A stretch of 45,112 bases of DNA from Streptomyces sp. AC512_CC834 (GTDB taxonomy: Bacteria > Actinomycetota > Actinomycetes > Streptomycetales > Streptomycetaceae). The stretch is from contig NZ_JAGMUO010000130.1 of NCBI RefSeq assembly GCF_019049325.1, positions 1 to 45,112 on the forward strand, in the 5' to 3' direction. The translations under genes were made by a program, and so were the position numbers. Below the pieces are notes generated by a model that made no database searches, had not been told where the DNA came from, and saw only the letters and a program-made list of their open reading frames with translations. Shown here in pieces: positions 8,131-16,144 of the stretch. Every line of letters begins with the position of its first letter. Position 1 is the first letter of the stretch.

Positions 8131-8999
8131 AGCAGCCGTCCGATCTCCAGCTGCCCGGTCTCCAGCGGGTCGCCGTCCTCGGCGTTCCACAGGCAGTTCT
8201 GCAGCACGCGGCCGAGGGACCAGGCGCGGGCCCGCTCCCGGTCCAGTCCGAGGACCTCGGTCATGGCGTCGAAGCGCCACCGCGTCTCGGCCGGGTCGTA
8301 GCGGTTGTCGAGCGCGGGCAGCAGGTCGAACCCGGGGTCACCGGCCAGCGGCTTGGGGTCGATGGCGAGCCAGGGGGCGCGGTCGGAGGCGAGGACGTTG
8401 TCGTAGTGCAGGTCCCAGTGCAGCAGCCGGTCACCCGGCTCGCCGGCGACCTCGCGCACGGCGGCGGCGCAGTCCGCGACCAGCCGCCGGTCCGCCGGGT
8501 CCGCGATGCGCTCCAGCGTCGCGGGCGTCCGCTCCAGCATGCCCCGCGCGATGTCCCCGAGCCGGCGCACGCCGGGCGGCGCAGGGGTCGCGGTGAGGTG
8601 GGCCAGCAGCCGGGCGATGACGAGGACGGCCTCGCGGGAGTCCGCCACGTCGCTGAGCATGCGGCCGGCGTCCAGGCGCTCCAGGAGCATGGTGCCGGTG
8701 GCCGCGTCGTGATCGAGCAGCCGCACCGCGCCGTCCCCGTCCCACACCCGCAGCGCGAGGGGCTCGCCCTCGGTCTCCCGGTCGAGGATCTGGAGCTTCA
8801 GCACGGCCCCGCTGCCGTCGCGGCGCACGACCGGCAGCACCAGCGCCGCCCACCCGTGCATCGACGGCCCGTCGAGCCGCAGCTCCCACCGCTGAAGGAA
8901 GCCGGCCGCCAGCGCGGGCAGCCCGTCGACGAAGACGCGCCCCGCCTCCCCGTTGTACTTCGCCTGCGCGGCGGCGAGTGCGTCCGGAACGTCGATCAC
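8118..8999 (-). CDS. APH(6)/hydroxyurea-type antibiotic phosphotransferase
   Basis: 293 aa from a GTG. The kinase fold of the streptomycin/hydroxyurea phosphotransferase family is shown by the catalytic loop HWDLHYDNV near residue 192 and the Mg-binding AIDPKPL near 212. The N-terminal lobe has a Lys in VLKLQI. It should transfer phosphate from ATP to a hydroxyl of a small antibiotic-like substrate, which cannot be deduced. It starts 11 nt after the stop of the upstream MFS transporter gene, so it may be the last gene of a quinone reductase-transporter-kinase unit. A TAGCGT hexamer ends 8 nt before the GTG and overlaps the MFS stop, and no clear ribosome site is seen, so a leaderless transcript is also possible. 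Confidence 0.82.
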   Translation of the reverse strand: MIDVPDALAAAQAKYNGEAGRVFVDGLPALAAGFLQRWELRLDGPSMHGWAALVLPVVRRDGSGAVLKLQILDRETEGEPLALRVWDGDGAVRLLDHDAATGTMLLERLDAGRMLSDVADSREAVLVIARLLAHLTATPAPPGVRRLGDIARGMLERTPATLERIADPADRRLVADCAAAVREVAGEPGDRLLHWDLHYDNVLASDRAPWLAIDPKPLAGDPGFDLLPALDNRYDPAETRWRFDAMTEVLGLDRERARAWSLGRVLQNCLWNAEDGDPLETGQLEIGRLLRAL

Positions 9000-9010
9000 G
9001 CCGCCCGACG

Positions 9011-10588
9011 CTACCGGCCCGGGCTGCGGTGGTCACGCGGGTTTCGGGACTCGGCGGGCGGCGGGGCCGCTGCCCCCTCGGGCGACAGTTCCGACGCCGG
9101 GCGGTCGGCCGGGGTGCCGTGCTTGGGGGCCTTGGCCGTCACCATCAGGCCCGCGACCAGGGCCGCCAGCAGCATGATGCCGGCGGCCACCCAGATGGCG
9201 ACCGTGTAGCCGTGGACGATGCCCTCCCGGACGATCAGCTCCCGCTGGGAGGGGTCGGTGAGGTGGGCGGTGATCCAGGAGGCGCTGGTGCTGGTCGCGA
9301 TGGTGTTGAGCAGCGCCGTGCCGATCGAGCCGCCCACCTGCTGCGAGGTGTTGACCGTCGCGGAGGTCACGCCGGAGTCCTTGGGGGCGACCCCGGCGGT
9401 GGCTGTGGAGAACACCGGCATGAAGGTCAGGCCCATGCCGAGGCCCATCAGGAGCAGCGCGGGCAGGATCTCGGCGGTGTAGTCCGAGTGCACGGTCATC
9501 CGGGTCAGGAGCACCATGCCGCCGGAGGCGAGGAGCATGCCGGGCACCATCAGCATGCGCGGGCCCACGTGCGGCAGCAGCCGGGCCGAGATCTGCGTCG
9601 AGCCGATGACGATCGCGGCGGTCAGCGGCAGGAACGCCAGACCGGTCCGCACGGGGGAGTAGCCCAGGATGACCTGGAGGTAGTAGGTCATGAACAGGAA
9701 CAGCCCGAACATGCCGATGACCGCCAGCATCATCGTCAGGAAGCAGCCGGCGCGGTTGCGCTCCCGGATGACGTGTAGCGGCAGCAGCGGCGTCGGCGCG
9801 CGGGTCTGCCACCACACGAAGGTGGCCAGGAGGACCACGGCCAGGACGAACAGGGCCAGCACCAGCGGGTCGGTCCAGCCTCGGGGCTGCGCCTCGCTGA
9901 AGCCGTAGACGAGGGCGACGAGACCGCCGCAGCCGAGGATCACGCCGGGCACGTCGAGGCGGGCACCGGTGTGGCCGGGGCGGTCGTGCAGCAGGACGAA
10001 CGCGCCGACCACGGCGACGATCGCGATGGGGATGTTGACGTACAGGCACCAGCGCCAGTTCAGGTACTCGGTGAGCACGCCGCCGACGATGAAACCGACC
10101 GCGGCCCCGCTGCCGGCCAGCGCGCCGTAGATGCCGAAGGCCTTCCCGCGTTCCTTCGGGTCGGTGAAGGTGGTCGTCAGCAGCGACAGCGCGGACGGTG
10201 CGAGGACGGCGGCGAAGACGCCCTGGAGGGCGCGGGCGCCGAACAGCATCGCCGACGTGGTGGCGGCGCCGCCGATCGCGGAGGCGGCGGCGAAGCCGAT
10301 CAGCCCGATGACGAAGGTGCGTTTGCGTCCCGCCAGGTCCGCGACCCGGCCGCCGAGCAGCAGCAGACCGCCGAACGCGAGGGTGTACGCGGTGATCACC
10401 CACTGGCGGTTGGCGTCGGAGATGTCCAGGTCGCGCTGCGCGGAGGGCAGCGCGATGTTCACGATCGTCGCGTCGAGGACGACCATCAGCTGGGCGAGGG
10501 CGATCACGACCAGCCCCCACCAGCGGCGGGGATCGGCCTCCGCGGGCGCGGCGGGTCCACCTGTCCGACCTGTCCGGGAGCCACTCAT
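9011..10588 (-). CDS. DHA2 (EmrB/QacA) family MFS efflux transporter
   Basis: 525 aa; ATG at 10588 chosen because the transporter homology starts immediately after a short Ser/Gly/Thr/Pro-rich leader, while the long open frame upstream is the antisense shadow of the quinone reductase. The sequence has 14 predicted transmembrane helices. Motif A of the MFS is present after TM2 (GGRVADLAGRKRTF), and the first helix contains the DHA2-type VVLDATIVNIALP. It should export drugs by proton antiport at the cytoplasmic membrane. The C-terminal tail is Pro/Ala-rich. It lies 68 bp downstream of the quinone reductase, in the same direction and probably on the SoxR-controlled transcript. No strong ribosome site is visible, leaving the exact start slightly uncertain. 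Confidence 0.88.
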   Translation of the reverse strand: MSGSRTGRTGGPAAPAEADPRRWWGLVVIALAQLMVVLDATIVNIALPSAQRDLDISDANRQWVITAYTLAFGGLLLLGGRVADLAGRKRTFVIGLIGFAAASAIGGAATTSAMLFGARALQGVFAAVLAPSALSLLTTTFTDPKERGKAFGIYGALAGSGAAVGFIVGGVLTEYLNWRWCLYVNIPIAIVAVVGAFVLLHDRPGHTGARLDVPGVILGCGGLVALVYGFSEAQPRGWTDPLVLALFVLAVVLLATFVWWQTRAPTPLLPLHVIRERNRAGCFLTMMLAVIGMFGLFLFMTYYLQVILGYSPVRTGLAFLPLTAAIVIGSTQISARLLPHVGPRMLMVPGMLLASGGMVLLTRMTVHSDYTAEILPALLLMGLGMGLTFMPVFSTATAGVAPKDSGVTSATVNTSQQVGGSIGTALLNTIATSTSASWITAHLTDPSQRELIVREGIVHGYTVAIWVAAGIMLLAALVAGLMVTAKAPKHGTPADRPASELSPEGAAAPPPAESRNPRDHRSPGR

Positions 10589-10656
10589 CTGGCCAGAAGA
10601 CCATGAATAGGGACGTATCGCATCCCGCCCCGCACGCCGGCGCCGCCTGCCGGCGG

Positions 10657-11637
10657 TCAGGGCTCCAGGACCACCTTTCCGGTCGTCTCCCGGTTCTCCA
10701 GCGCGCGGTGCGCGGCGGCGGCCCCGGCCAGCGGGAAGCGTTGCACGGCCGGGACGAGCCGGCCCTCGGCGGCCTCCCCGAGGGCGCGCAGTTCGAGGGC
10801 GCGCGCGGGGTTGGCGCCGCCGGCCCGCTCCATCATCACCGGGCCCAGCACCCGTTGGGAGACCCCCTCGACGAGGTAGGGGGTGCCGTCGTGCAGGCCC
10901 TTGGCCGACCAGCCGAAGACCAGGTGCCGGCCGCCCGGCCCGAGCAGGGCGACGGCCTCGCGTGCCACGTCCCCGCCGACGCCGTCGAAGACGACGTCGG
11001 CGGCCTCGCCGCCCAGGTGGGCGCGGACCTTCGCCGGCCACTCGGGGTCCGTGTAGTCGACGGCGAGGTCGGCGCCGTTCGCGGCGACGCGGGCGACCTT
11101 CTCCGGGCCGCCGGCGAGGCCGACCACCCTGGCTCCGGCGTTCTTGGCGTACTGCACCAGCAGCGTGCCGATGCCGCCGGCCGCGGCCGGGATCACGGCC
11201 ACGGAGCCGGGGCCGAGGTCGGCGAACTGCACGATCCCCATCGTCGTACGCCCCGTGCCGACCATGGCGACGGCCTCGGCGAAGTCCAGCCGGGCGGGGA
11301 TCTCGTGCAGGCGGGCGAGGTCGGCGACGGCGAGTTCGGCGTAGCCCCCGGGCGCGAAGCCGAGGTGGGCGACGACGCGACGGCCCAGCAGGCTCTCGGG
11401 CGTGCCCTCCCCGAGGGCGTCGACGACGCCGGCGACCTCGCGGCCGGGGATCGTGGGCAGGTCGGGGAGGGCGGGCGTCGGGCCCTGGACGCCCTCGCGC
11501 AGGGCGGTGTCCAGGAGGTGGACGCCCGCCGCGCGGACGGCGATCCGGACCTGGCCCGGGCCGGGCGCCGGGTCCTCCACCTCGTCCAGGACGAGGTTCT
11601 CGGCCGGGCCGAAGGCGTGCAGACGGATGGCGTGCAT
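10657..11637 (-). CDS. NADPH:quinone reductase-like MDR oxidoreductase under a SoxR box
   Basis: 326 aa; ATG with GGGGGA ribosome site. A medium-chain dehydrogenase/reductase without zinc ligands: GroES-like N-terminal domain, then the NADPH-binding AAAGGIG motif near residue 149 and the family's GVGGD segment near 220. It should reduce quinones or other electrophiles with NADPH in the cytoplasm. Its promoter region carries a perfect SoxR recognition palindrome about 70 bp upstream. In S. coelicolor, SoxR responds to redox-active compounds such as actinorhodin and activates a small set of genes that includes a quinone-reductase-like gene. The downstream transporter and kinase may be co-induced. 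Confidence 0.88.
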   Translation of the reverse strand: MHAIRLHAFGPAENLVLDEVEDPAPGPGQVRIAVRAAGVHLLDTALREGVQGPTPALPDLPTIPGREVAGVVDALGEGTPESLLGRRVVAHLGFAPGGYAELAVADLARLHEIPARLDFAEAVAMVGTGRTTMGIVQFADLGPGSVAVIPAAAGGIGTLLVQYAKNAGARVVGLAGGPEKVARVAANGADLAVDYTDPEWPAKVRAHLGGEAADVVFDGVGGDVAREAVALLGPGGRHLVFGWSAKGLHDGTPYLVEGVSQRVLGPVMMERAGGANPARALELRALGEAAEGRLVPAVQRFPLAGAAAAHRALENRETTGKVVLEP

Positions 11638-11706
11638 GACGGTCCCCCAGGGGAAGAGTCGAAGGCATGACCACGGGTGTGGTCGCCCGGTACCCCTTCA
11701 CCCAAC

Positions 11707-11728
11707 GACCTCAAGCATGCTTGAGGTC
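11707..11728 (-). promoter_or_regulatory. SoxR box (perfect 22-bp palindrome) driving the quinone reductase
   Basis: The core CCTCAAGCATGCTTGAGG (11709-11726) matches the SoxR consensus CCTCAAG-N4-CTTGAGG in every conserved base, and the palindrome extends two bases further on each side. Read leftward, TTGACC overlaps its start and could be the -35, with a ~19-bp MerR-type spacer to TTGGGT; the -10 match is weak. The box also encodes the last residues (DLKHA) and stop codon of the upstream FAD oxidoreductase gene. Confidence 0.9.
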
Positions 11729-12871
11729 AAGTTCCCGTCGGCCGAGAGCGAGCGAGACCGCCGTCAGGGCGCTGTTGAAGGAGACCTCGGAGAGCAGACC
11801 GGGTGCGGCGACCTGGTCACCGGCGAGGTAGACACCGTCGCCGCGGTCGACGGCGGGCCGGTCGCGCCAGGTGGTGCCGGGCAGGTCGACGGCGCCGGTC
11901 CGGCCGTTCGCCACCGCCTCGCGCCGCCAGGTCAGCCGCTCGCGCCAGCCGGGGAAGCCGAGGTCGAGCAGCTCCTCGGCCCGGGCGGTGCCGTCGGCCT
12001 TCGACTCGTCGGGCGCGAGGGGGATCTGCCCCTGGATCAGCTGCTCGCCCGCCGGAGCCAGGGTGCGGTCCTGCGCGGTGAACCGTTCGATCCAGCCGGG
12101 CGCGTCCAGGTCCGAGACCGCGAAGGCGTCACCGCGCCGGGTCCGCACCGCCAGGTCGACGAGGGCGGTGCGACCGCTCGGCCAGGTCAGCGAGGAGTCG
12201 TCCAGCAGACGGCGCGCCGCGCCGAGGGACGTGGCGACGACGACGGGCGTCTCGGTGGGCAGCGCGTCGACGCGGGAGAGCGTCTCCACCCGGACCCCGA
12301 GATTCCAGGCCAGCGCGGCCATCCGGTCCACGACCCCGGCCCAGCCGCCGCGCGGATAGTGCGCCTCGGGTGGCAGCTTGGCGGCCCGGCGCAGCCGCTC
12401 CTGCACGAAGGCGGCGGACAACGACTCCGGGTCGTGGTGGAACAGGGCGACGGCGCAGTAGTGGGCGGCGGCCCGAGCCCCCTCCTCACCGGCGATCCCG
12501 GTCGCCCAGGTCAGGAAGTCGATGTCGACGGGCGCCGGTCCGACGCCCCGGCGCAGCAGTTTCAGCATGGCGAAGGGCGGGGTGCGGCGCAGCGCTCCCT
12601 TGTGGCGCAGCCGCAGCCGGGCCGCTTCCAGCGGCGGGATGGGCGCGAGCGGGCCGATCAGGTCCCGCTGCCGCAGCCAAGCCCAGTGCGGGCCGCCGTT
12701 GTAGAGGGCGTGCGGGCCGTCGTTGGTCCGGTAGGGGCCTTCGGCCGTCCGGGCGCGTCCGCCGAGCGTGTGATGGGACTCGTGGACGGTGACCCTGGCG
12801 CCTGCCTCGGCGGCGGTGATGGCCGCGGTCAGTCCGGCGAAGCCGCCGCCGATGACGGTGATGCGATGCAT
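11711..12871 (-). CDS. FAD-dependent amine oxidase / phytoene desaturase-like oxidoreductase
   Basis: 386 aa; ATG at 12871. The N-terminal dinucleotide-binding motif VIGGGFAGLTAA (residues 5-16) and HTLGGRART just after it are typical of the NAD(P)-binding Rossmann/flavin amine oxidase superfamily. The C-terminal GVYLAGDQVAAPG closes the FAD site. The substrate is unknown; the length fits small soluble members. No signal peptide or membrane segment is seen. It is transcribed leftward toward the quinone reductase, and its stop codon lies inside the SoxR box of that gene. Any sequence change in its C-terminus would therefore alter that operator. Confidence 0.8.
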   Translation of the reverse strand: MHRITVIGGGFAGLTAAITAAEAGARVTVHESHHTLGGRARTAEGPYRTNDGPHALYNGGPHWAWLRQRDLIGPLAPIPPLEAARLRLRHKGALRRTPPFAMLKLLRRGVGPAPVDIDFLTWATGIAGEEGARAAAHYCAVALFHHDPESLSAAFVQERLRRAAKLPPEAHYPRGGWAGVVDRMAALAWNLGVRVETLSRVDALPTETPVVVATSLGAARRLLDDSSLTWPSGRTALVDLAVRTRRGDAFAVSDLDAPGWIERFTAQDRTLAPAGEQLIQGQIPLAPDESKADGTARAEELLDLGFPGWRERLTWRREAVANGRTGAVDLPGTTWRDRPAVDRGDGVYLAGDQVAAPGLLSEVSFNSALTAVSLALGRRELDLKHA

Positions 12872-13023
12872 GGCTCGGGTTCTCCCTCGGGTCGGGGGTC
12901 GCCTGCGCGGCGCCTGTCTGCCCGTACGACGACCGAGGGGGTGCCGTGTGTGACATCCGGCCGGAAGTAGAGAGGTTCGCGCAGGTCGGCGAGGTTGTCA
13001 GTGGCGGGGTGCAGCATGGGGGC

Positions 13024-13752
13024 ATGGCGAGGAGAGCGGCGGGCGGCGGCGGCACGGGTACGGGCAGGGGCACGGGTGCGGCTGCGGGTGCGGCGAAGGT
13101 GCGGGCGGCACGACGCCCGGAGCTGCGGCTGCCGCACCTCACGCCGTACGAGGACGACGACGGACTGGAGCCGGACGGGGACTACGACGCGCTGGACTTC
13201 CGGGAGGCGGACCTCACCGGCCAGGACGGCGCGGGCGCCCGCTTCATGGACTGCGCGCTGACGGGCTGCGCACTGGACGAGACGTCGCTGCGCGCTGCCC
13301 GGCTGCTCGACACGCGCCTCACCGGCGTCCGGGGCGTCGGCACGAACCTCGCGGGGGCGACCCTGCGCGACGTCGAGCTGCTCGACGCCAGGCTCGGCGG
13401 CACCCAGCTGCACGGCGCCGTTCTGGAACGGGTCCTGATCCGCGGCGGCAAGATCGACTACCTCAACCTGCGCCGGTCCCGGCTCAAGGACGTCGTCTTC
13501 GAGAGCTGCGTCCTGGTCGAGCCGGACTTCGGGGGCGCCCGCCTGGAGCGGGTCGAGTTCGTGGACTGCGCCCTGAAGGAGGCGGACCTCAGCGCCGCCA
13601 CCCTCACCGACGTCGACCTGCGCGGCGCCGCCCCGCTGGAACTGGCCCGGGGCGTGGACCGCCTCTCGGGTGCGGTGATCAGCCCGGCCCAGCTCCTCGA
13701 CCTGGCACCGGTGCTGGCGGCGGAGCTGGGGGTACGGGTGGTGGCGGAGTAG
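13024..13752 (+). CDS. Pentapeptide-repeat protein
   Basis: 242 aa from the ATG at 13024; an in-frame GTG at 13009 is an alternative. The first ~40 residues are Gly/Ala/Arg-rich. From about residue 60 to 215 the protein follows the A(D/N)LxX pentapeptide pattern (for example FREADLTGQDGAGARFMDC and LSAATLTDVDLRGA), which builds a right-handed quadrilateral beta-helix. Some members mimic DNA and protect gyrase, but nothing here shows the target. It is divergent from the FAD oxidoreductase. It ends near a GC-rich inverted repeat. Confidence 0.85.
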   Translation: MARRAAGGGGTGTGRGTGAAAGAAKVRAARRPELRLPHLTPYEDDDGLEPDGDYDALDFREADLTGQDGAGARFMDCALTGCALDETSLRAARLLDTRLTGVRGVGTNLAGATLRDVELLDARLGGTQLHGAVLERVLIRGGKIDYLNLRRSRLKDVVFESCVLVEPDFGGARLERVEFVDCALKEADLSAATLTDVDLRGAAPLELARGVDRLSGAVISPAQLLDLAPVLAAELGVRVVAE

Positions 13753-14261
13753 GTCTCCCCGGGCGCCTGCGGTCACAGCTCCGCCGCCGCGTCCGTACGC
13801 CACGCCCTAGCGGCTCCTCCGGGAGGTCGGTGGTCAGTCCCCGCCGTACTGGGGCGGGGCTTGGTGGGGTTCTTTCTCCCCGAGTTCATTTCTTGGTAAG
13901 GCACCGACGGCACCGCGACCTCAGAACGTGGGTTGCGGTGCCGTAAGGGTTGGTAGAGGTCAACACTTCGGCCGATTCTGTTCGTGTGGCGCTCATATGG
14001 GCGGGGCGTGAGCACTTGCTGGGGGAGTGTTCACGGTTTCCGGGGGTGTGGTGGGGCGGTGGGGGTACAAGTGGTCCTTAAAAATATGAATTGCTCCCTT
14101 GGGTCACCGGGTCCCACGGTCGCGATCTAGCGTGAGTCGTGACGGATCGAACGAACGCGTGGCGTGACTGTCTGTCAGTTGTCCGGTGTTGTCCGGACGG
14201 TCGGGCTGGTTGGCACGGGTAGGGCGTCGCGGTACGACACGGGACGACGGAGGGGTGCGGC
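13753..14261. other. 509-bp gene-free gap with two hairpins and a direct repeat
   Basis: I see no convincing coding sequence. A 7-bp GC hairpin (CCCCGCC / GGCGGGG, 13839-13859) may terminate the pentapeptide-repeat gene. A 12-pair hairpin (GCACCGCGACCT / GGGTTGCGGTGC, one GU pair at each of two positions) lies at 13910-13941 with an 8-nt loop and no U-tract; it could be part of a small RNA. An unusually A/T-rich spot (CCTTAAAAATATGAATTG) lies at 14077-14094 and probably marks the promoter region of the XRE gene. Confidence 0.5.
14179..14196 (+). promoter_or_regulatory. 10-bp-phased direct repeat upstream of the XRE gene
   Basis: TTGTCCGG occurs twice exactly 10 bp apart, placing both copies on one face of the helix, about 65 bp before the XRE-regulator start. 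The second copy continues into CCGGAC, giving a small hairpin as well. It is a candidate operator for autoregulation. Confidence 0.35.
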
Positions 14262-15149
14262 ATGACAGCGGTGGACGGCGAGGCGGTACGGCCTGTGGAG
14301 GCCGCGAGTGAGGCGGACGAGCCGGGGTGGGAGGTGGATCCGGACGACGAATGGGGCGTCGCGGTCATCACCACGGTGGGGCGGCAGTTGAAGCTGCGGC
14401 GCGAGGCCGCGGGCATGCGGGCCGGCGAGTTCGGGGCGGCGGTGGGTTACGGGGAGGACCTCGTCTACAAGGTCGAGGGCGGCAGGCGGATCCCCCGCCA
14501 GGAGTACCTGGACAGGGCCGACGAGGTACTCAACGCGGGTGGCCTCATCGCGGCGGCCTGGGAGGACGTGAAAAAGGTCCGGTACCCGAAGAGGGTGCGG
14601 GAGCTGGGGAAGTTGGAGGGCAAGGCGGTCGAGATCGGCCTGTACGAGTGCAACATCATCCCCGGTTTGTTGCAGACGTCGGAGCATGTGCGGATCCTGA
14701 TCGAGGCGGCCCAGCCGCCGTACTCACCGGACGACGTCGACCGCATGGTTGCCGCTCGACTGGCCCGGCAGTCGGTGTTCGAACGCAACCCCGCCCCGTC
14801 CATCCACTTCGTGGTGGAAGAGGCGCCACTGCGTCGACGGGTTGGGGGCACAATGGGGTGGCAACAGCAGCTCGAACACTTGCTGAAGGTGGGGCGATTG
14901 AGCAGCGTCACGCTTCAGGTCATGCCGACCAACACGGAAGCTCACCCAGGCTTGGACGGCAGGATCGAGTTGCTGAAGTTCCCGGACGGTACGGCTGTGG
15001 GGCGCGCCGACGGCCTGTTCAGCGGACGGCCCGTCGCTGACCTGAAGCAACTCCGCATTCTGGAGTTGCAGTACGGAACCATCCGGGCGCAGGCACTCCC
15101 ACCTCGGGAGTCGCTGGCCTTCATCGAGAGATTGCGGGGAGAGACATGA
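14262..15149 (+). CDS. XRE-family regulator with DUF5753 (Scr1-type) domain
   Basis: 295 aa; GGAGGGG ribosome site 9 nt before the ATG. An acidic N-terminal tail precedes a helix-turn-helix at about residues 42-85 (VGRQLKLRREAAGM ... GYGEDLVYKVEGGRRIP). The DUF5753 domain fills residues ~105-285, including the characteristic EIGLYECNIIPGLLQTSEHV. Proteins of this type are paired with small DUF397 proteins in Streptomyces (WhiJ/AbaA-like systems) and influence development and antibiotic production. Its stop overlaps the start of such a DUF397 gene (ATGA), so the two form one coupled unit. The DNA target and signal are not known. Confidence 0.88.
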   Translation: MTAVDGEAVRPVEAASEADEPGWEVDPDDEWGVAVITTVGRQLKLRREAAGMRAGEFGAAVGYGEDLVYKVEGGRRIPRQEYLDRADEVLNAGGLIAAAWEDVKKVRYPKRVRELGKLEGKAVEIGLYECNIIPGLLQTSEHVRILIEAAQPPYSPDDVDRMVAARLARQSVFERNPAPSIHFVVEEAPLRRRVGGTMGWQQQLEHLLKVGRLSSVTLQVMPTNTEAHPGLDGRIELLKFPDGTAVGRADGLFSGRPVADLKQLRILELQYGTIRAQALPPRESLAFIERLRGET

Positions 15150-15355
15150 TGCGCAAGGCCTCCGCCGGGGATGCCTCCGAACTGGCGTGGTTCAAGAGCA
15201 GCTACAGCGGCGGTACCAACGGCGAGTCCTGCGTTGAGTGCGCCGTCACCCCTGGCACCATCCACGTCCGCGACTCCAAGATCGTCGAGAGCCCTCGGCT
15301 GGCGCTCACGACTGCTGCGTGGGCGGACTTCGTGGCGTACGCCTCGGCACGCTGA
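15146..15355 (+). CDS. DUF397 protein, partner of the XRE regulator
   Basis: 69 aa. Starts at the first of two adjacent ATGs, overlapping the XRE gene's stop by 4 bases. The conserved core is clear: WFKSSYSGGTNGESCVE, then VRDSK and a C-terminal WADFVAYA. Members are small soluble proteins encoded next to XRE/DUF5753 regulators and thought to modulate them, possibly as an antitoxin-like or antagonist partner. A strong hairpin terminator follows. Confidence 0.9.
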   Translation: MMRKASAGDASELAWFKSSYSGGTNGESCVECAVTPGTIHVRDSKIVESPRLALTTAAWADFVAYASAR

Positions 15356-15366
15356 CGCTTCAACGG

Positions 15367-15400
15367 AGCGGCCGTCCCAGGCGATCCCTGGGCGGCCGCT
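15367..15400 (+). terminator. Terminator of the XRE-DUF397 unit
   Basis: A hairpin with an 8-bp stem (AGCGGCCG / CGGCCGCT), a single bulged T and a further 6-bp stem (CCCAGG / CCTGGG) closes on a 5-nt loop, 11 bp after the DUF397 stop. It lies between convergent genes and can act in both directions. Confidence 0.7.
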
Positions 15401-15429
15401 GATCACGCTGGGCGGAGTCGCCGGGACGC

Positions 15430-15930
15430 TCACGGCACCCGAGGGAAGCGGGCCTGGAGGGACCAGATCGCCGGGTTGTCCGCCAGGTCGTCGTGCAGGT
15501 CGGTGAGGTCGGCGAGCAGGTCGTGCAGGAAGTCCCGGGCCTCTCGGCGCAGTTCGGTGTGGGAGAAGGACAGCGGGGGTTCGTCCGCCGGCAGCCACTC
15601 CGCCTCGATGTCGACCCAGCCGAAGCGGCGCTCGAAGAGCAGGCGGTCCGTGGACTCGGTGAAGTCCAGCTCGGCCCGCTGCGGCCGGGCGGCCCGGGAG
15701 CCCGCCGGGTCCCGGTCGACCTGCTCCACGATGTCGCACAGTGCCCAGGCGAAGTCGAGCACCGGCACCCATCCCCAGCCTGTGGACAGCTCTCGGTCCG
15801 TCTTGGTGTCGGCCAGGTACACGTCCCCGCAGAACAGGTCGTGCCGCAGGGCGCGGACGTCCGCGCGGCGGTAGTCCGTCTGCGGCGGGTCCGGGAAGCG
15901 GGTGGAGAGGGCGTAGCCGATGTCGAGCAC
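15430..15930 (-). CDS. Hypothetical protein of about 166 aa
   Basis: The GTG at 15930 (VLDIGYALSTRFPDPP) is the most plausible start, although no ribosome site is obvious; the frame stays open upstream through a tandem repeat that looks non-coding. The protein is acidic and rich in Asp, Trp and Arg (ELSTGWGWVPVLDFAWALCDIVEQ; FGWVDIEAEW; FLHDLLADLTDLHDDLAD). There is no signal peptide or membrane segment. I do not recognise the family with confidence. Codon use is normal for the region, so it is likely a real gene. It converges on the XRE-DUF397 unit. Confidence 0.6.
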   Translation of the reverse strand: MLDIGYALSTRFPDPPQTDYRRADVRALRHDLFCGDVYLADTKTDRELSTGWGWVPVLDFAWALCDIVEQVDRDPAGSRAARPQRAELDFTESTDRLLFERRFGWVDIEAEWLPADEPPLSFSHTELRREARDFLHDLLADLTDLHDDLADNPAIWSLQARFPRVP

Positions 15931-15965
15931 GCAGGTGATGGTGTCACGGCCGTGGAATCGCCCGT

Positions 15966-16020
15966 CGTCCGCCACTCGTCCACAACTCGCCCACCACTCG
16001 CCCACCACTCGCCCACCACT
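15966..16020. repeat. Five tandem 11-bp repeats upstream of the Ser/Thr kinase gene
   Basis: Unit CGCCCACCACT. The last three copies (15988-16020) are identical and the first two (15966-15987) differ at two to three positions. The array lies between the divergent hypothetical gene and the kinase gene, about 125 bp before the kinase start. The 11-bp period is close to one helical turn and is not a multiple of three, which favours a DNA-level role over coding. Confidence 0.85.
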
Positions 16021-16144
16021 CGTGCGTCACGGTGGCGGACGAAGCAGACGGAGCAACTGCCTTTCAGGCACTGCGTTTTCCCCGGGACACCCCGGGTCCC
16101 TATCCTCGTGCGCACGGGGTCGCCAGGAACGAGGGAGCACACGC

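Noticed and set aside
9011..11701. A single 896-codon leftward frame spanning the transporter and quinone reductase region
   Set aside because: Only the last 525 codons show MFS homology; the upstream part is an Arg/Pro-rich shadow of the quinone reductase gene in another frame.
13773..14015. An 80-codon leftward frame in the gap before the XRE gene
   Set aside because: Composition and codon use do not fit a gene, it overlaps two hairpins, and there is no ribosome site or leaderless promoter.
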